From Strongylocentrotus purpuratus (lineage: Eukaryota > Echinodermata > Echinoidea > Camarodonta > Strongylocentrotidae): 64,000 nt of DNA. Under the pieces are notes generated by a model. That model searched no databases, had not been told where the DNA came from, and was given only the letters and a program-made list of their open reading frames with translations. A program made the translations under genes and the position numbers. The number at the start of each line of letters is the position of its first letter. Within the stretch, counting starts at the first letter, position 1. The stretch covers positions 34,232,630 through 34,296,629 of the forward strand of contig NW_022145609.1 of the NCBI RefSeq assembly GCF_000002235.5, given 5' to 3'. This document shows positions 11,238-23,307 of the stretch, piece by piece.

Positions 11238-11429
11238 AGGCCCACTGCACTACTTGTAGCTACTTGCGCCCTCTATATAACAAACAATGCCTTATCAGTG
11301 ACCATTGGTCCCCCATGATCCTCTTTTTCTTATGTTAACTGAGAGCTGAGTTGATGAGATAGCCACCTGTCCAGTGACCTTGCAGGGCACTCTAATCCCT
11401 CCTGTAAACTATGGCAGATACTGTAAGCT
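11238..11429 (+). mobile_element. TTAA-flanked MITE, family 1, copy 3 (192 bp)
   Basis: It is bounded by TTAA at 11234-11237 and 11430-11433. It starts AGGCCCACTGCACTACTTGT and ends GCAGATACTGTAAGCT. An extra CTGT near the right end distinguishes it from the 187 bp copies. Confidence 0.8.
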
Positions 11430-11734
11430 TTAAGTAGGTCCTAATTAAGTTCAAGTTCAACATGTTCAAAGTCAAACTCAACCACAACCACCTGAATTCT
11501 ATTTCTAAAATTCTAGATCAATATTAAAATTTGGTTCTTAAAAAAGTCTATTTTGTAGATGGCAGGAAGTTATGGAAAGAAGCAGTAAAAGAAGACAACA
11601 TTTTGACAAAGACCGTCTTTCATTTTCGGACTGAGGCTGATGAATTAATAACAATAAATAGACCCAGATCTACACATGAGGCGCATTTATACTGTCAAAT
11701 ACCTCATTTTGAAAAGTCGCGATGTTTCGTGCAC

Positions 11735-12662
11735 CCGGTTACACTTGTGCTGAAACATCACCGACGGAGCTGTTCAGCGATGTTTTGGCGTGTTTCGGTT
11801 GGTAATGCGCATGTGCAGTCTTCCCGACCTTTGACCCCGGCCTGCTATAAGATTTTTAGCGCGCGCAATTTCCAGCTAGCGCTATAGCTAGCTAAATAGC
11901 GATACATCCCATGCGCATGCATGCGATATGTTTTGTTTATCTCGCGTGTAGTATTTGAGGCAAGAGTGGATAAGTCACGAAGTACGGACTACGGCTGCTG
12001 ATTCAGTTTTCCCAAATTCAATCGAAATCTAGTAGTAAAAACGATATGGGAAGGTTAAGAAAATCATCGTTGTTAATTGGAATTATGAGAATTCGCCGAC
12101 GTCGTAGGGAAAGTGATCGTCGTGCTCGTTTTTTGGAACGCTTGGAAGTCTGGTGGAGGAGCTCTCCCTGCCTCCACATCGAAATCAAGAACTTCATCTC
12201 ATCATCAGTCCAATGGGAATTGTTCCCTTCCATGGTGATATTAATTAATCTAACAAAACACTCAAATACTACTACTAGACAGATATGGCCAGACGGGAAT
12301 AACGAAGATTGAATAAAGGATGAGTTAACGGAATTGGAACAAACGGAGCTGAATGAACGGATAACACGCGCGACGATGGAAATGCTATAAATATCACACG
12401 GGAAGAACGTGGTTTAAAAGAGCGCGGGTAACAATCCGGAAGTGCCGGAAGTCACGTGCCTAACATCGCGATGTTACAACTGCGAGCGGTTATACTTGCC
12501 AAACACGCCAAAACACGCCAAAACACGCCAAAAGATCACACTTCGTTTTGGAATGTTTGGGGCTTGGCATGTCTGCCGGTAAAGCGTAGTTGCCCTTGGT
12601 AACATCGCGGCCAGGCTCCGGTTTGGCATTTTTTGGCGTGTTTGGATGACAGTGTAACTGCC
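11735..12662. mobile_element. Degenerate inverted-repeat DNA transposon, possibly PIF/Harbinger-like
   Basis: The arms at 11735-11795 and 12604-12662 are imperfect inverted repeats. Both contain GTTACACT near the outer edge, a GGAGC...GCGATGTT block, and the motif TTTTGGCGTGTTT (11783-11795; 12631-12643). The same motif appears inverted three times in tandem as AAACACGCCA at 12501-12530. Between the arms lies a minus-strand frame with a possible Myb/SANT-like start. Harbinger transposons encode a Myb-like protein beside their transposase, so that superfamily is the best guess. No transposase and no clean target duplication are visible. Confidence 0.5.
12018..12233 (-). pseudogene. Possible truncated Myb/SANT-like DNA-binding peptide
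   Basis: The minus frame starts at a good context (CACCATGG) and encodes MEGNNSHWTDDEMKFLISMW followed by a basic stretch (KRSKKRARRS). The W-T-D-D-E-x-K-F-L-I-x-x-W pattern matches the first helix of Myb/SANT-like domains found in MSANTD proteins and in the accessory protein of Harbinger transposons. The remaining helices and their tryptophans are absent, and the C-terminal half is Arg- then Leu/Ile-rich, so the domain is truncated or the exon ends early. It lies inside the inverted-repeat element 11735-12662. An 88-codon plus frame overlaps it and is less convincing. Confidence 0.35.
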
Positions 12663-12904
12663 CCTATGCACTGTGTTAGAAAAATCTTTAATAGTTAGAC
12701 TTAGAAAGTTGGAGTTGACTGTACTGTTAGTCTAAACGGACTATACTAGCCTAACATAAATTATTTATATTGCAAATTTGTAAGCCAGGTACAAGTTACA
12801 ACATATTGATAGATTCTGCAATTTTTATGACTTGAATTTGTTTAAAGCCATGACAATGTATTTTACAGAAATTAAATGTGAAGATTGAAAATTTGACCAT
12901 TCAT

Positions 12905-13030
12905 CCATCCTCATCACAAATCATCATCATCATTACCATCCTCCTCCTCATATCCACTATTCTTATCAACCATGGTTATCATCCATCGTGATAATGATCA
13001 TCATCTTCATCAATCATCCCCTCCATGCAC

Positions 13031-13074
<44 letters not shown>

Positions 13075-13319
13075 ATTATCACCACTATCATCACCTTCAT
13101 CACTACCATCATCATCATCATCACTACCATCATCATCATTATCACCACCACCATCATCATCACCATCATACTCTTCATCATCAACATCATCTTCATCATC
13201 AACATCATCTTCATCATCATCATCGTCATCATCATCGTCATCATCATCATCATCATACTCTTCATCATCAACATCATCACCATCATCATCATCACCATCA
13301 TACTCTTCATCATCATCAA

Positions 13320-13350
<31 letters not shown>

Positions 13351-13446
13351 TTCATCTTCATCATCATCATCATCATCATCGTTATTATGATTATCATCAT
13401 CACCGTCATCATTCCTTATCCACTTTACCTCCATTATCATCATCAG
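12905..13446. repeat. Large imperfect (ATC)n trinucleotide array
   Basis: About 540 bp are built almost entirely of ATC/CAT/TCA steps with CTC, ACC and GTC variants. The period of three keeps several frames open on both strands, producing artefact proteins of His, Ser, Ile, Asp or Met up to 204 codons. None is a gene. Confidence 0.95.
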
Positions 13447-13959
13447 TCTTGAAACATGCAAGATTCTTTGTGCATCAACCTTGTCCTCTGCCTTTGAGGA
13501 TTTTGGCACAGGAGGTATTGATCAGCTGCGGTTACAAGAAAAATCAATACACAAATGGTTTATGTTCCTTTGTGCACCAATTCTAAACAGCTGCTGAGAT
13601 TTGTGTTTAGTGTGCATTCATTACTGTGCACTTTGCCAAGAGTAGAGGACTGGGTCAGATCAGGGGGAGAGATGAGAGTACAGAAAAAGCCACTTTGGAG
13701 ATCGCTCTTGTGTAAATAACCCCCAAATACCCACATATCGTTTTAATAAACATGGAGAAGTCCCACTTTGTGCGTTTTATTATTTAACCACTGCCAGAGG
13801 TGGAGGTGCTTCATGAATACCTTTTGTTTGCCCTCTTGAAAGAATACTTCCACCTGTGCATAAATGACTAACCAATTTAATAGGCGATTACATAACTTCC
13901 ATGAACCCATATCCAGCAGTCATCTTGATGGCTTGTACATATAGTTTTGTACAAATTAT

Positions 13960-16900
13960 CTTTATCCGCTCATGTGCAGATAGTATCTCCGAGGTGGCTT
14001 ATTAGGAAGGGACAGTAACTTGTGTACATATGTACATGTACAATATACATATACATATATACTACAGTATGTTCATGTTATTGCATTTCTTATTGGGTGA
14101 TCATGCTATAAAAGAATTTATGGCAGTGAGATTTAATTTATTCATACTAAAAACACATCATTTTCCATGTCTACAGGCCTAGTCAGATCCTTGTCATACA
14201 GGATATCAGAATGTGACTTTAGAATGAATACAAAATGAAATTTCACTCTTTCAAAAATATATGACTCAAGAGGGTCTATTCTTTTCAGAGGACCTACATG
14301 TACATGTACATGTGTTCATGCTTTCCATAATGTACAGTACCTGTATTTACATGTACACTGTACATGTATGTTGAGTCGTGCTCTGTTTATAGGGAGAAGG
14401 CACTCAGAAAAAACAGAAAGTAATGATATTTTCAGTATACAACAAACAGGAGAGTTATCTGCTACTAACTACCGCCTTACCGGTATACGTCCTGTTTGTA
14501 CTGTACATTGTACATCACAATCCATTGACCAAACTACCAATTTGAGATTTGCAAAGACTTGGTGATCACATGATCACATATCAATTGTCGTGCATGTTTG
14601 ATGTAGCTGTCTCATTATTGGTCCAATTTATTACAAACTTTCAGCTTTCTATTAATCACATTTTTCTGCTTCCATTCATGTACATGTACAAATGAATAAT
14701 ATTAGGAGTGTTTAATTGCCCTTTAATGAAGACAATGGTCTGTCTGCTATCAGAGCGGCACACACACACACACACAAATACAAAAAATCATCTTGAAGAC
14801 AATTTGTCACAATCACATACTACATGTACGTACATGTATGTACGCTTCACCATGTACATGTACATGTAGAAGTTATAATACATGACTGAGTTCGGTGAAA
14901 AGATGAATTTCGCTACGGATTACCGATTACACCCATTTAAGGTCCTTTGTCCCAGTTTCCAATTGGCAGCTGATGGAGCCAGAAATTGGAGCCAGAAATG
15001 TGTCAACTCAGAAACTTTTACGAAGAGTTAATGCCCTTCTGGATCCAAATAGATGATATACCGGTATGTACATGTATGATGAGGTTTGAATGTACATTAG
15101 GCCTGGTGTTCTTAATTGTGTGCATGATGTTTGCTCACCCGCTGTGATATTTTTAGAGGAATGTACATGTACATGGAAAAAATTCATTGAATTATTGGCA
15201 TTTTGATCCCCAGACATATTAAAGTACAGTATTTCTTCTGAATTACAAAAACAATGTGTTATTTTGGACATCTGTATTGTACATTACATGTACTGTACAT
15301 GTACAGGTATGTACACCTGTCCATTATTATGTAGAGTTCAGTAATAAACCAGAGATTATTCCTATGTCTGGTTCTGTAGTTGTTAGATGCATGCACTGTA
15401 TGCTTTCATAAAGAAAATTCAAGGTATTTATTCTAAAATAATTTCAAATCAAAGGGTTTCCCTTTCCATCCCTCTTTCATCACCTTCGCCCAATATACAG
15501 TGTACATGTGTACCCCTCTGATCAATCTGGTATCGAATGTAATATAGGCCTGTACAATGTACAATAAATGGAATTAAAATTCAATTCAATTATTAGACCA
15601 TTGCTCAATTCATAAATGCTCCCATACAGTACATGTGACATTCCTTTGTGTACAAGTCTGTGGATCTCATCATAGCTTGATGGTGTAGCTAATGAGAAAA
15701 TTGAATGCAGGGTAGGATGTGGAGCCAAGTTGATACTTAACTTTATTGCTCGGCAGATGTTTTGTTCATGATGCAAGATACTCATTCATACACACTCACT
15801 CAGTGTGTATGTAGTCTAATATCACAAGTTCACAACCTTAATTTTCTGAACTCATTTGTTGTGATTCAGCTCATCTGTTGTACATGTACTGTATGCAGAA
15901 TTGCAGATGAGTAGATATTTTATTTATGGATTATGTAAATGTACAACAATAACAACAACAATAACAACAACAACATCATCAAGAATAATAAACAAAAATA
16001 TGATACTGTTTTGTCTAAATTAATGCACATACACCTGTACTGTACATACATGTACATGTACATACATGTAGACTATGTGTACTCCCATGCAACAAACGTG
16101 CTTTGATAGTAAAGAACCGTAGTGTAATGGACGCAGACTACATCATATGCAAAGGCCTCCTCCCTTGATACTTGTTGGGTGTAGAGGCTCGTTGTAGAGG
16201 CTCATTGTAGAGGCTGGGAGTGAAAGGTCACGCTGGAACTTGGAATGACTGCATGCTGTGAGCAGGTTGACAACAAACTTGAATCTGATCTTAGCCAGCC
16301 AGCTAAACAATGTAGCCTACAGTTGTAGAGGCCATTCCCCTGTATTTAGTTGAAAGCAGGCCCCTAGTAGTTCAAGGTAGAGTTTCTGAGATTTGTATTA
16401 AGAGCACAGGGTCATTTTGATAAAGTTCCAATGTTGACCTGCGCAAATATTTGTATAAACATGATAAATATTGAATGAATTGAGATTTATTTCCATCATG
16501 ACAGCCTTTGCTTTTAGGGGCACCATGACCAATTTCCATACATGCACGATTTGTATACTAAGTTTTATTTTAAATTGTTTAATAAAACAAATTGAATGGA
16601 AAAAAATATACAACGGTCATTCAATGGTCGCTGCCAGTGAAAAAAAATACATGGGGGCTTGGGGCGAATTCGCTCCCAAAATGCCCAAAAGAGCCCCTGA
16701 AAATCAGAAAAGAGCCCTCATACATGTAAATTTGCAGAGTTCAATGCAAAACAAATTGCCCTAAATACATGTGTAGATTTGATTTTCTATGATTACAACA
16801 ACTACATGTAACTACGGTAAGTGCGTATACAGTATGTATTGAGATTCAAAGAAAGATGTTAAATGTCGGCCCTACAGTACAAGCATCAAATCCTAAAGCA

Positions 16901-18468
16901 AGAACCGTGGAAGATAGGAAATCATGAGTATAGTCAAAGAGAAAGAGAATGTATTTCCATTTGGCTGACGTGGCTCCTTCATACAACTATGACTCAATCT
17001 CCACTCAGCAGTACATGTACACGTACATGTACATGTACATGTAGGCCCACATTTCCCCCCCCCCCTTTTTTTACAACCCCATGTTCATTGAAAAAAAGTC
17101 TGTGCTTGTATTATAATTATTGTAGGGTTATATTATTCTAGTGTAAAGTTCTTCTTGAAACAAATCTTTGGCCAAAATATTTGTTTGAGTCGTTCAAAGA
17201 TCATTCTCTTACGTACAACATACATGTACAGTGTACATGTACATGTACATATAAAGTAAAACTGATAAATGCTAATATTGATTTTCAACATTTTGATAGG
17301 CACTTGATGTAGTAGATGAAATCCCATTTATGACTGTGGCTAATTCACAGGCTGTACTAGTTACGGTAGTGATTTTTATTTGCCATCGTTCACACCTAAA
17401 AGTACTGTACATGTACCGTTGACATAAAACAAATCAATAGCACGAGCGAACAGGGTCTGCACTGCGCATGTTAAAGCAGTGACCCGACTCAAATCTTCCC
17501 TATTTTTCCTTATAATTCTTTTTTTTGTTGTTCTTTTTTTCCTATTATTTACTATTTATTGCTTTGTCTTTATTTATCTATCAGTATCATCTCCACTTTC
17601 TATCTTTCCTTTTATCATTCTTTTCTGTTATCATGTATTTCTTTATTTTTTTCCTATCATCTTTGCTCTCTTCCCTTTTCAGCCTCTTTCTTCCTTTTTC
17701 TTCTTTTTTTATTTCTATAAATCCTTATAAATATGTATTTCTTTATTTTTATTCTTCCATCATCTTCTCTATCTTTCCTTTTCACCTTCTTTCTTCTTTT
17801 CTATCATGTATTATGTATTTCTTTATTCTTTATTCAATTTGATTTCGATTTCAATTAAATTTTTAAAAAACCACCCATGTTCGCATGCACAGTATTTTCC
17901 GAAAATCGATTTTTGAAGCTCGCTTTTTGCTCTACATGTGATTAGCTCTATTATGTCTGCCCTTTACACTGTACATGTACAATGTATAAAACACTGTTGA
18001 ACTTCAGCACTGGGTTCATGAAATACATAAACGTACCTGTAATGTACACACGATGTACTTCCAATTTTATTGTTCATTTCATTTACATTGTGGGTTACTT
18101 GTGAAAAGGAATGTGCTACAGTGTACTTCACAATTTCATGAATGAAAAATGTTGAATAGTTTTGTACATTGTACATCACCTAAAATTAAGGAGAATTTGA
18201 TATACATTTTAGTTAAGATTCAAGAATGTTAGATTTATAATTTGTGGCTCATAACAAAGTGTACCGAGTCATCAAGATGTACCAACCAATTTATGGGCAT
18301 CCATTTTGTTTAGAGATCCAAGTATAATGTGAGAAATAGCAGTTACATTTTGTACATGCACATGTAATGTTCAAACATTAGACTGCAACCTTTGATCAGT
18401 ATTCTTGGTAGAATGAGAATATTTGTGTTAAGCCATACATATTTTGTCTTCTTCAAAATGTTTCAAGC
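13960..18468. repeat. TACATG-rich interspersed-palindrome DNA, left block
   Basis: The palindromic hexamer and its runs recur every few hundred bases, for example near 14298-14314, 14820-14868, 15280-15305, 16040-16070, 17008-17043 and 17222-17250. Otherwise the sequence is AT-rich with a (CA)n tract near 14759-14776 and a T-rich stretch at 17480-17860. No splice-flanked coding exon was found. The block ends abruptly at the 11.2 kb insertion and resumes on its far side. Confidence 0.75.
16635..16761 (+). repeat. Dispersed repeat, copy 1
   Basis: It runs from CAGTGAAAAAAAATAC through GGGGGCTTGGGGCGAATT and AAAAGAGCCC to CAATGCAAAACAAATT. It matches 42467-42587 closely. No inverted ends or target duplication are visible, so it is an unclassified interspersed repeat. 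Confidence 0.65.
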
Positions 18469-18556
18469 TACAGTATGAGTCAAAATAAACTATACGATTT
18501 AACGCGTTTAACGCTAACGTTATAAATAACGCGTTACTAACGGGTCGGTTCTGTAG

Positions 18557-18682
18557 TTGCCGTTAAATGTCCCCTTGCCGTTAAATGTCCCCTTGCCGTT
18601 AAATGTCCCCTTGCCGTTAAATGTCTCCTTGCCGTTAAATGTTCCCTTGCCGTTAAATGTCCCCTTGCCGTTAAATGTCCCA
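18557..18682 (+). repeat. 18 bp tandem repeat, seven units
   Basis: The unit TTGCCGTTAAATGTCCCC is repeated seven times with few changes, just inside the left end of the 11.2 kb segment. Because 18 is a multiple of three, both strands read as Pro-Leu-Asn-Val or Gly-Thr-Phe-Asn-Gly repeats, which are artefacts. A hairpin (CATACCCGTTA / TTAACGGGTATG, 18681-18712) follows directly. Confidence 0.9.
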
Positions 18683-19089
18683 TACCCGTTAGGAAGTTCA
18701 TTAACGGGTATGGAATTTTTCGAGTGCGCCAGGAATGTCCCAAACATTACAGTTGAAAGCAAACAGGGTCTGGTAAATTTCGCAGAGACGTACGTCTCTT
18801 TACAAGAAGCTACAACAAGTCGGCAATATCAAAGAATATTTAGAGAGCAGTGTATAGCAGCGTGGGAAACTTGCTCACAACGTGGTCGAATACAATCACG
18901 AAGAACGATCTTTTTAACTTAGCGATTTTCCTGTGAATTCACTATTTTTAAACACAAAAATTCAGAAATGTCCATCCAAATGATATATGTCAATTTTCAT
19001 GACTTACAATTGCTTCATTCCCGAGATATATCCCTCAAAACCTGGTTAATTTTTCAGCGGAAATGCCTCCAATATCTGTCTTTTTATGT

Positions 19090-19260
19090 CACACTTTTTT
19101 TTACCAGCACGTCGCACAGTAGCTAGCGGAACGCTACTTCCGCATAGCGACTGCTTTAGAGAAGGGGAGGAGCTAGCCGAGCGTAATAGGCAAATTGACG
19201 TGGGCGGAACGGGAGATCTATGGCGGTGTAGACCGTCAGCGCTACGGCCTCGCTGTTGTT
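19090..19260. promoter_or_regulatory. GC-rich stretch, promoter-like
   Basis: A local GC-rich block inside AT-rich DNA contains GGGGAGGAGC, TTGACGTGGGCGG and several GCTAGC/GCTACG steps. CRE-like and GC-box-like motifs suggest a promoter or a transposon regulatory region. A 106-codon plus frame crosses it but turns Cys/Phe-rich and has no recognised domain. This is inference from composition only. Confidence 0.25.
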
Positions 19261-19695
19261 GGTGTTGTTATAATTGTTGTTGCAGTTATAGTTTGACATG
19301 TTTTTATTTTGTTGCCCTGCATGCTTTTCAGACGCATTTCGAGCATTGCTCGTGTTTTCAGTTTAGCTTGCTGGTGTTCATTTTATCTTGTTTCTTTGTC
19401 ACTTGATTATTATGATGATATTCAGTCTCAAAAATAATTAATGCTATTTCGAGTTCTTTCCTTGTTTTTCACAACGGATTTTCTGAAAAATGACTCATTG
19501 TTTGTAGGCTCTACTACTTTTTTATGCATGCTTTGTTCTGATTTAAAATCCCGTTTTGTTTTTAACTAATAAAACTATGCATAAATTAGGTATGAAGTGA
19601 GGAATACTAGTACCGGTAGTCTACTTCCACAATGATCTATGGCCCTTTATAACCCACATGTTTGTTTTTCGTTTTTAATTTCTCTTATCTGTAAA

Positions 19696-19717
19696 ATATG
19701 TATATATATATATATAT
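19696..19717. repeat. (TA)n microsatellite
   Basis: About ten TA dinucleotides in a row. An AATAAA hexamer follows near 19752. Confidence 0.85.
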
Positions 19718-20825
19718 ACGAGGGTGTTTATGGCTTTATTGTCTTGCAATCAATAAAGTAAGTAAGTTTTTTTTCACAAGCTACCGGTAGCATATAATTG
19801 ATCATTATCCTGAGACACTACTGCTACCCCAATCCCCCCGCCCGCCCAATCATACGTAAGTGTTTCCACAAGTTACCTCTTACAGACAATTAATCATTAT
19901 CCTCCCCCTGCACCAAGACACTACCTGCCACTCCAACCAAGAAACGTCAAGCCACGAACCGCCCGTGATTCCTAGGGGTGTGATAACCAAGGCTAAGATC
20001 CCTCACTGCCTCAATCAAGCCAATATTTACGACTACGATTAGTAGTGAATGTATTTTTATGATGAATACTTCGAGAACAATATCAATTACCTACCTGTTT
20101 CCACCAAGTTCTGTATAAATTTTACAGTCTATGCCCTCTTCTCCTTTGGTTCCTCACCAGAATCGCACACCATCCTCGTCATCCTTTAGTCTTCATTTGG
20201 ATGTACAGTTTGTACATTATATCCCATATACAATACCAATATAATGATATGCATGCAATTATGAATAGTTTGCTATCAATGTAGCAATATCCAATACAAA
20301 CTATTAGTCCTGAAAAGCAGTTGTATGTTACGGAGATAAATATTTTTTCTAGCTCATGAATATGTGACAGTTGGCATATTCGCCGCGATGATGATAAAGA
20401 AAAGCGATGGTGATGATAATAGAGCTGGGCCAAGTAGCACAAATAGTTGCAATCGATTGTAAGTAAAGACGCTTTATTTTAATATCTTTTTTGTAAGCGT
20501 TTCATTCAACAAATCAGATTTGCTCATTTAAAAATAATGATGATGTTGATACTAACATGATGATGGTGATGATGATGTGATGGGCTGATGATGAAGTGAC
20601 GCAGTATACATTTATTCAGGTAGGTGAATCATTTCTTCAAAGACAATGTGGATTCAAGCGACATCATTAGAAGGAACATAACAATTCAACCACTTCCTTG
20701 CCCTGGTCAGGGCATGGGTCAGGTAGGTGGGCAGTAATTTGGGTACTACACCTTTAATCTCTCTCTCTCTTGATAATCTATCTCGAATCACCAATGTCTC
20801 CTTTCTTATCTTCCTCTCTCTCTCT

Positions 20826-21223
20826 ATAGAGTACCGAAGCTGTGACGTCATAAAAATCTATTTTGAGAATTTCTCAATTTTTTCTTCATTTTCCGAAAGA
20901 GCATCAAAAATAATGCCCAAATGTCGAAAACCAGTTTAATATGTTAAGTATTGGCTGAGATATGACCATCTGAATAAACATATTCCCCATAGGAACTCAG
21001 TGTTATATGCTCTGGCTCCTAACCATTATGAGCCAGAGCATATAACACTGAGTTCCAATAGGACATATATTTATTCAGATGGTCATATCTCAGCTAATAC
21101 TTAACATATTTAATTGGTTTTCGACAATTGTACATTATTTTTGATGCCATTTCGGAAAATGAAGAAAAAAATTGCGAAATTCTAAAATTAGATTTTTGAT
21201 GACGTCACACTTCACCACTCTAT
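20826..21223. mobile_element. 398 bp foldback palindrome (MITE-like)
   Basis: Two arms of about 190 bp are reverse complements with scattered mismatches and meet at an 11 bp loop, CTAACCATTAT (21019-21029), between GCTCTGGCTC and GAGCCAGAGC. The outer edges read TATAGAGT...TGTGACGTCA and TGACGTCACA...ACTCTAT. The transcript would fold into one long hairpin. Each end carries a CRE-like TGACGTCA. Target duplication may be TA but is not certain. Confidence 0.8.
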
Positions 21224-21298
21224 GGATGTTTGTCCCCCCCCCCCCCAATTTTTGTTTTGTTATCTCTCTCTCTCTAATCGTGGACCTACACTGATCTA

Positions 21299-21387
21299 CA
21301 AATATGTTTCATTTATTAATGTTAATTGTGATTAAGTTATGATAAAACATTGGCAATTCTCGGTTTCGTGTTTACTGGGACGCACTG
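21299..21387 (-). mobile_element. Truncated end of the TA-flanked element family seen at 48869
   Basis: It runs from CAAATATGTTTC through GTGATTAAGTTATGATAAAA to TACTGGGACGCACTG and then TA. It is the reverse complement, with a few changes, of the left end of the complete element at 48869-49404. Only this terminus is present. Confidence 0.75.
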
Positions 21388-22427
21388 TATAGGCTGATTG
21401 TCTATCTAAAATGAGGCGTCATGTCAATCAACACCAAAGTTCCAAAACACCGCGTATATTCATGTATTTAACTTTGTTACGCGCCTTTGTTCTGAGAGCG
21501 CCACTCGGGACATAATTGGGGGGGGGGGGGGGAAATGTCATAATAAATCTGTGATTATTTAATGTCGTTGTTAAAGAGCTATGCCATGTGTATTGGAACA
21601 TACGGACCATTTAAAAAGGATTTAAGAAATATTTTAACTTCTCATATATATTTACAAAAAGATAAAATTATAATTTCAACACCTCATCTTTCAACATCCA
21701 TCATTTCTTGCATCCTTTTTCTCTCCAATTCCTCTCTCACTCAGTTTTTCTCCCTCCCACTCTCTAATGATCTATGACCTTCTCTCTTTTGTTTTAGATG
21801 CACACCCACCCCAATTTCAATGAAATTCCGAAAAATAGATATTATAAAAGTTAGGTTTTATTATTTATAAATTATTGAGAATTTTTTAATAAAACATTTT
21901 TTTTTTTTTAATCATCATTTATAAGAGATGGAATAACAAAATTAGTGGGTGCAGATGAAGTAGGTGATGGAAAAGAGAGGGGGGAAAAAAATCGATTTCA
22001 AGAAAAAAAGAAATCGGGAGACGTAAAGATAGAAGGTAATTTATAGGAAATGGGAAAAAATAATTACAATGATGTATTGAATAAAAATAAATCAACAAAA
22101 GGGAAAAGTAAAAATAAAAAAACACTAGGTATACAAACTTACATCCCTATCTTCACTTTAAGGTACATGCAATGTAAATTCCAATTTTAATTTCTATATT
22201 AATTTTGTCACAACACCGATTTTTCTGCTGTAAATTTACAGACTACGATCGTCATCCCAGCTGACCGTAAACCAAGGACCTTTCGTAAACCTAGCTAGAT
22301 GTATATATATATGTATCTAATTGGCCCCGAGCCCTGCCAAAAAAAAAAAAAATTAAAAATAAAGAGGTAACCACAAATGTTGCCTATTTTCTTTTTTTGC
22401 TTCCCCCCCCCCCCCCCCCCCCCCTAT

Positions 22428-22871
22428 CCCGGCGGCGTTATTTTTTTTTATGCGGCACAGATTGGGGTATGGCGCGTGTTAAACCTATGGGAAGTACGTT
22501 CTTTCCCTTCTGAATAGTGTCTGCACTTAGGTGAGACTAGTCATGTTAGCTAGCAAGTTTGTATATTTGTATATCCATCGCGAACTATGTGTTTAGATAA
22601 CACTCCTCTTCGTTTAAGTTAGTTTTATTGACTCATTATTGTGATGTTCTCCTTATTGACGTGCTGCCTCCTCTTCAGTTTTCCAATTTGATTTTAATTG
22701 TTGATGTAATGATTTTCCATGCGGTAGTGGATTAAATGTAACAGTATTAAAAACGGACCTCTACTACCTTTACTGTTTAGTACGCACACGACCAGTATTA
22801 GTCTGTAAATCAAGACCCCTTTTTAAAAAAAAGCCCCAATCTGTGCCGCATAAAAAAATAACGCATCCCGG
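22428..22871. mobile_element. Short inverted-repeat element (444 bp)
   Basis: The left arm at 22428-22467 (GGCGTTA, poly-T, ATGCGGCACAGATTGGGG) is the near-exact reverse complement of the right arm at 22834-22871 (CCCCAATCTGTGCCGCAT, poly-A, TAACGC). A 22-base poly-C run precedes it. No target duplication is clear and nothing is encoded. Confidence 0.65.
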
Positions 22872-23221
22872 CGACACTGCTTTCCTCTATTTTCATCATC
22901 TCTCGTACTGTATATCCTCTCTCCCTTTCTATCTAAATGTATCATTTCATCAGTCCCCTCTATTTTCCCTATGAAATGAAAATGTAAAGACAAGCAGTTG
23001 TACGCATATACAATTTCAAATTATGTTCCTGTATGTATATTCGTATCAATAGCCGTCGGAATATATTCCAACACTATAGTAATGCTTGTATGGAGAGCTA
23101 CGGTCAAGGCTTAATAGCAAACTTCCTGTCACATACAAAAAAAGCTTACTCTGAATGTGGCCTGCTATTGACACTCGGCGGGGGCAAAGGGCGTTGTCCT
23201 AGCTACAAGGCCTAATGTCTA

Positions 23222-23268
23222 TTGTTCAGGGGGATCCTATGTTCAAGGGGATCCCCCTTGAACAATAG
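23222..23268. repeat. Short palindrome centred on GGATCC
   Basis: TTGTTCAGGGGGATCC and GGATCCCCCTTGAACAA are inverted around a loop containing ATGTTCAAG. It forms a stable hairpin of about 17 bp. No poly-T follows, and no role is evident. Confidence 0.7.
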
Positions 23269-23307
23269 GTATTACGTAAGGATCTAAGCCACTGGCTATA
23301 GGGAGCA

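Noticed and set aside
12972..13586. Open frames of up to 204 codons on both strands
   Set aside because: They are translations of an imperfect ATC trinucleotide array (runs of His, Ser, Ile, Asp or Met) and carry no gene signal.
15522..15785. 87-codon minus frame
   Set aside because: The second half runs into TACATG-type DNA and AT-rich repeats; there are no splice signals or recognised domain.
18520..18922. Repeat-protein-like frames on both strands
   Set aside because: The 18 bp DNA repeat is a multiple of three, so all frames stay open; the downstream part of the plus frame has no recognised domain.
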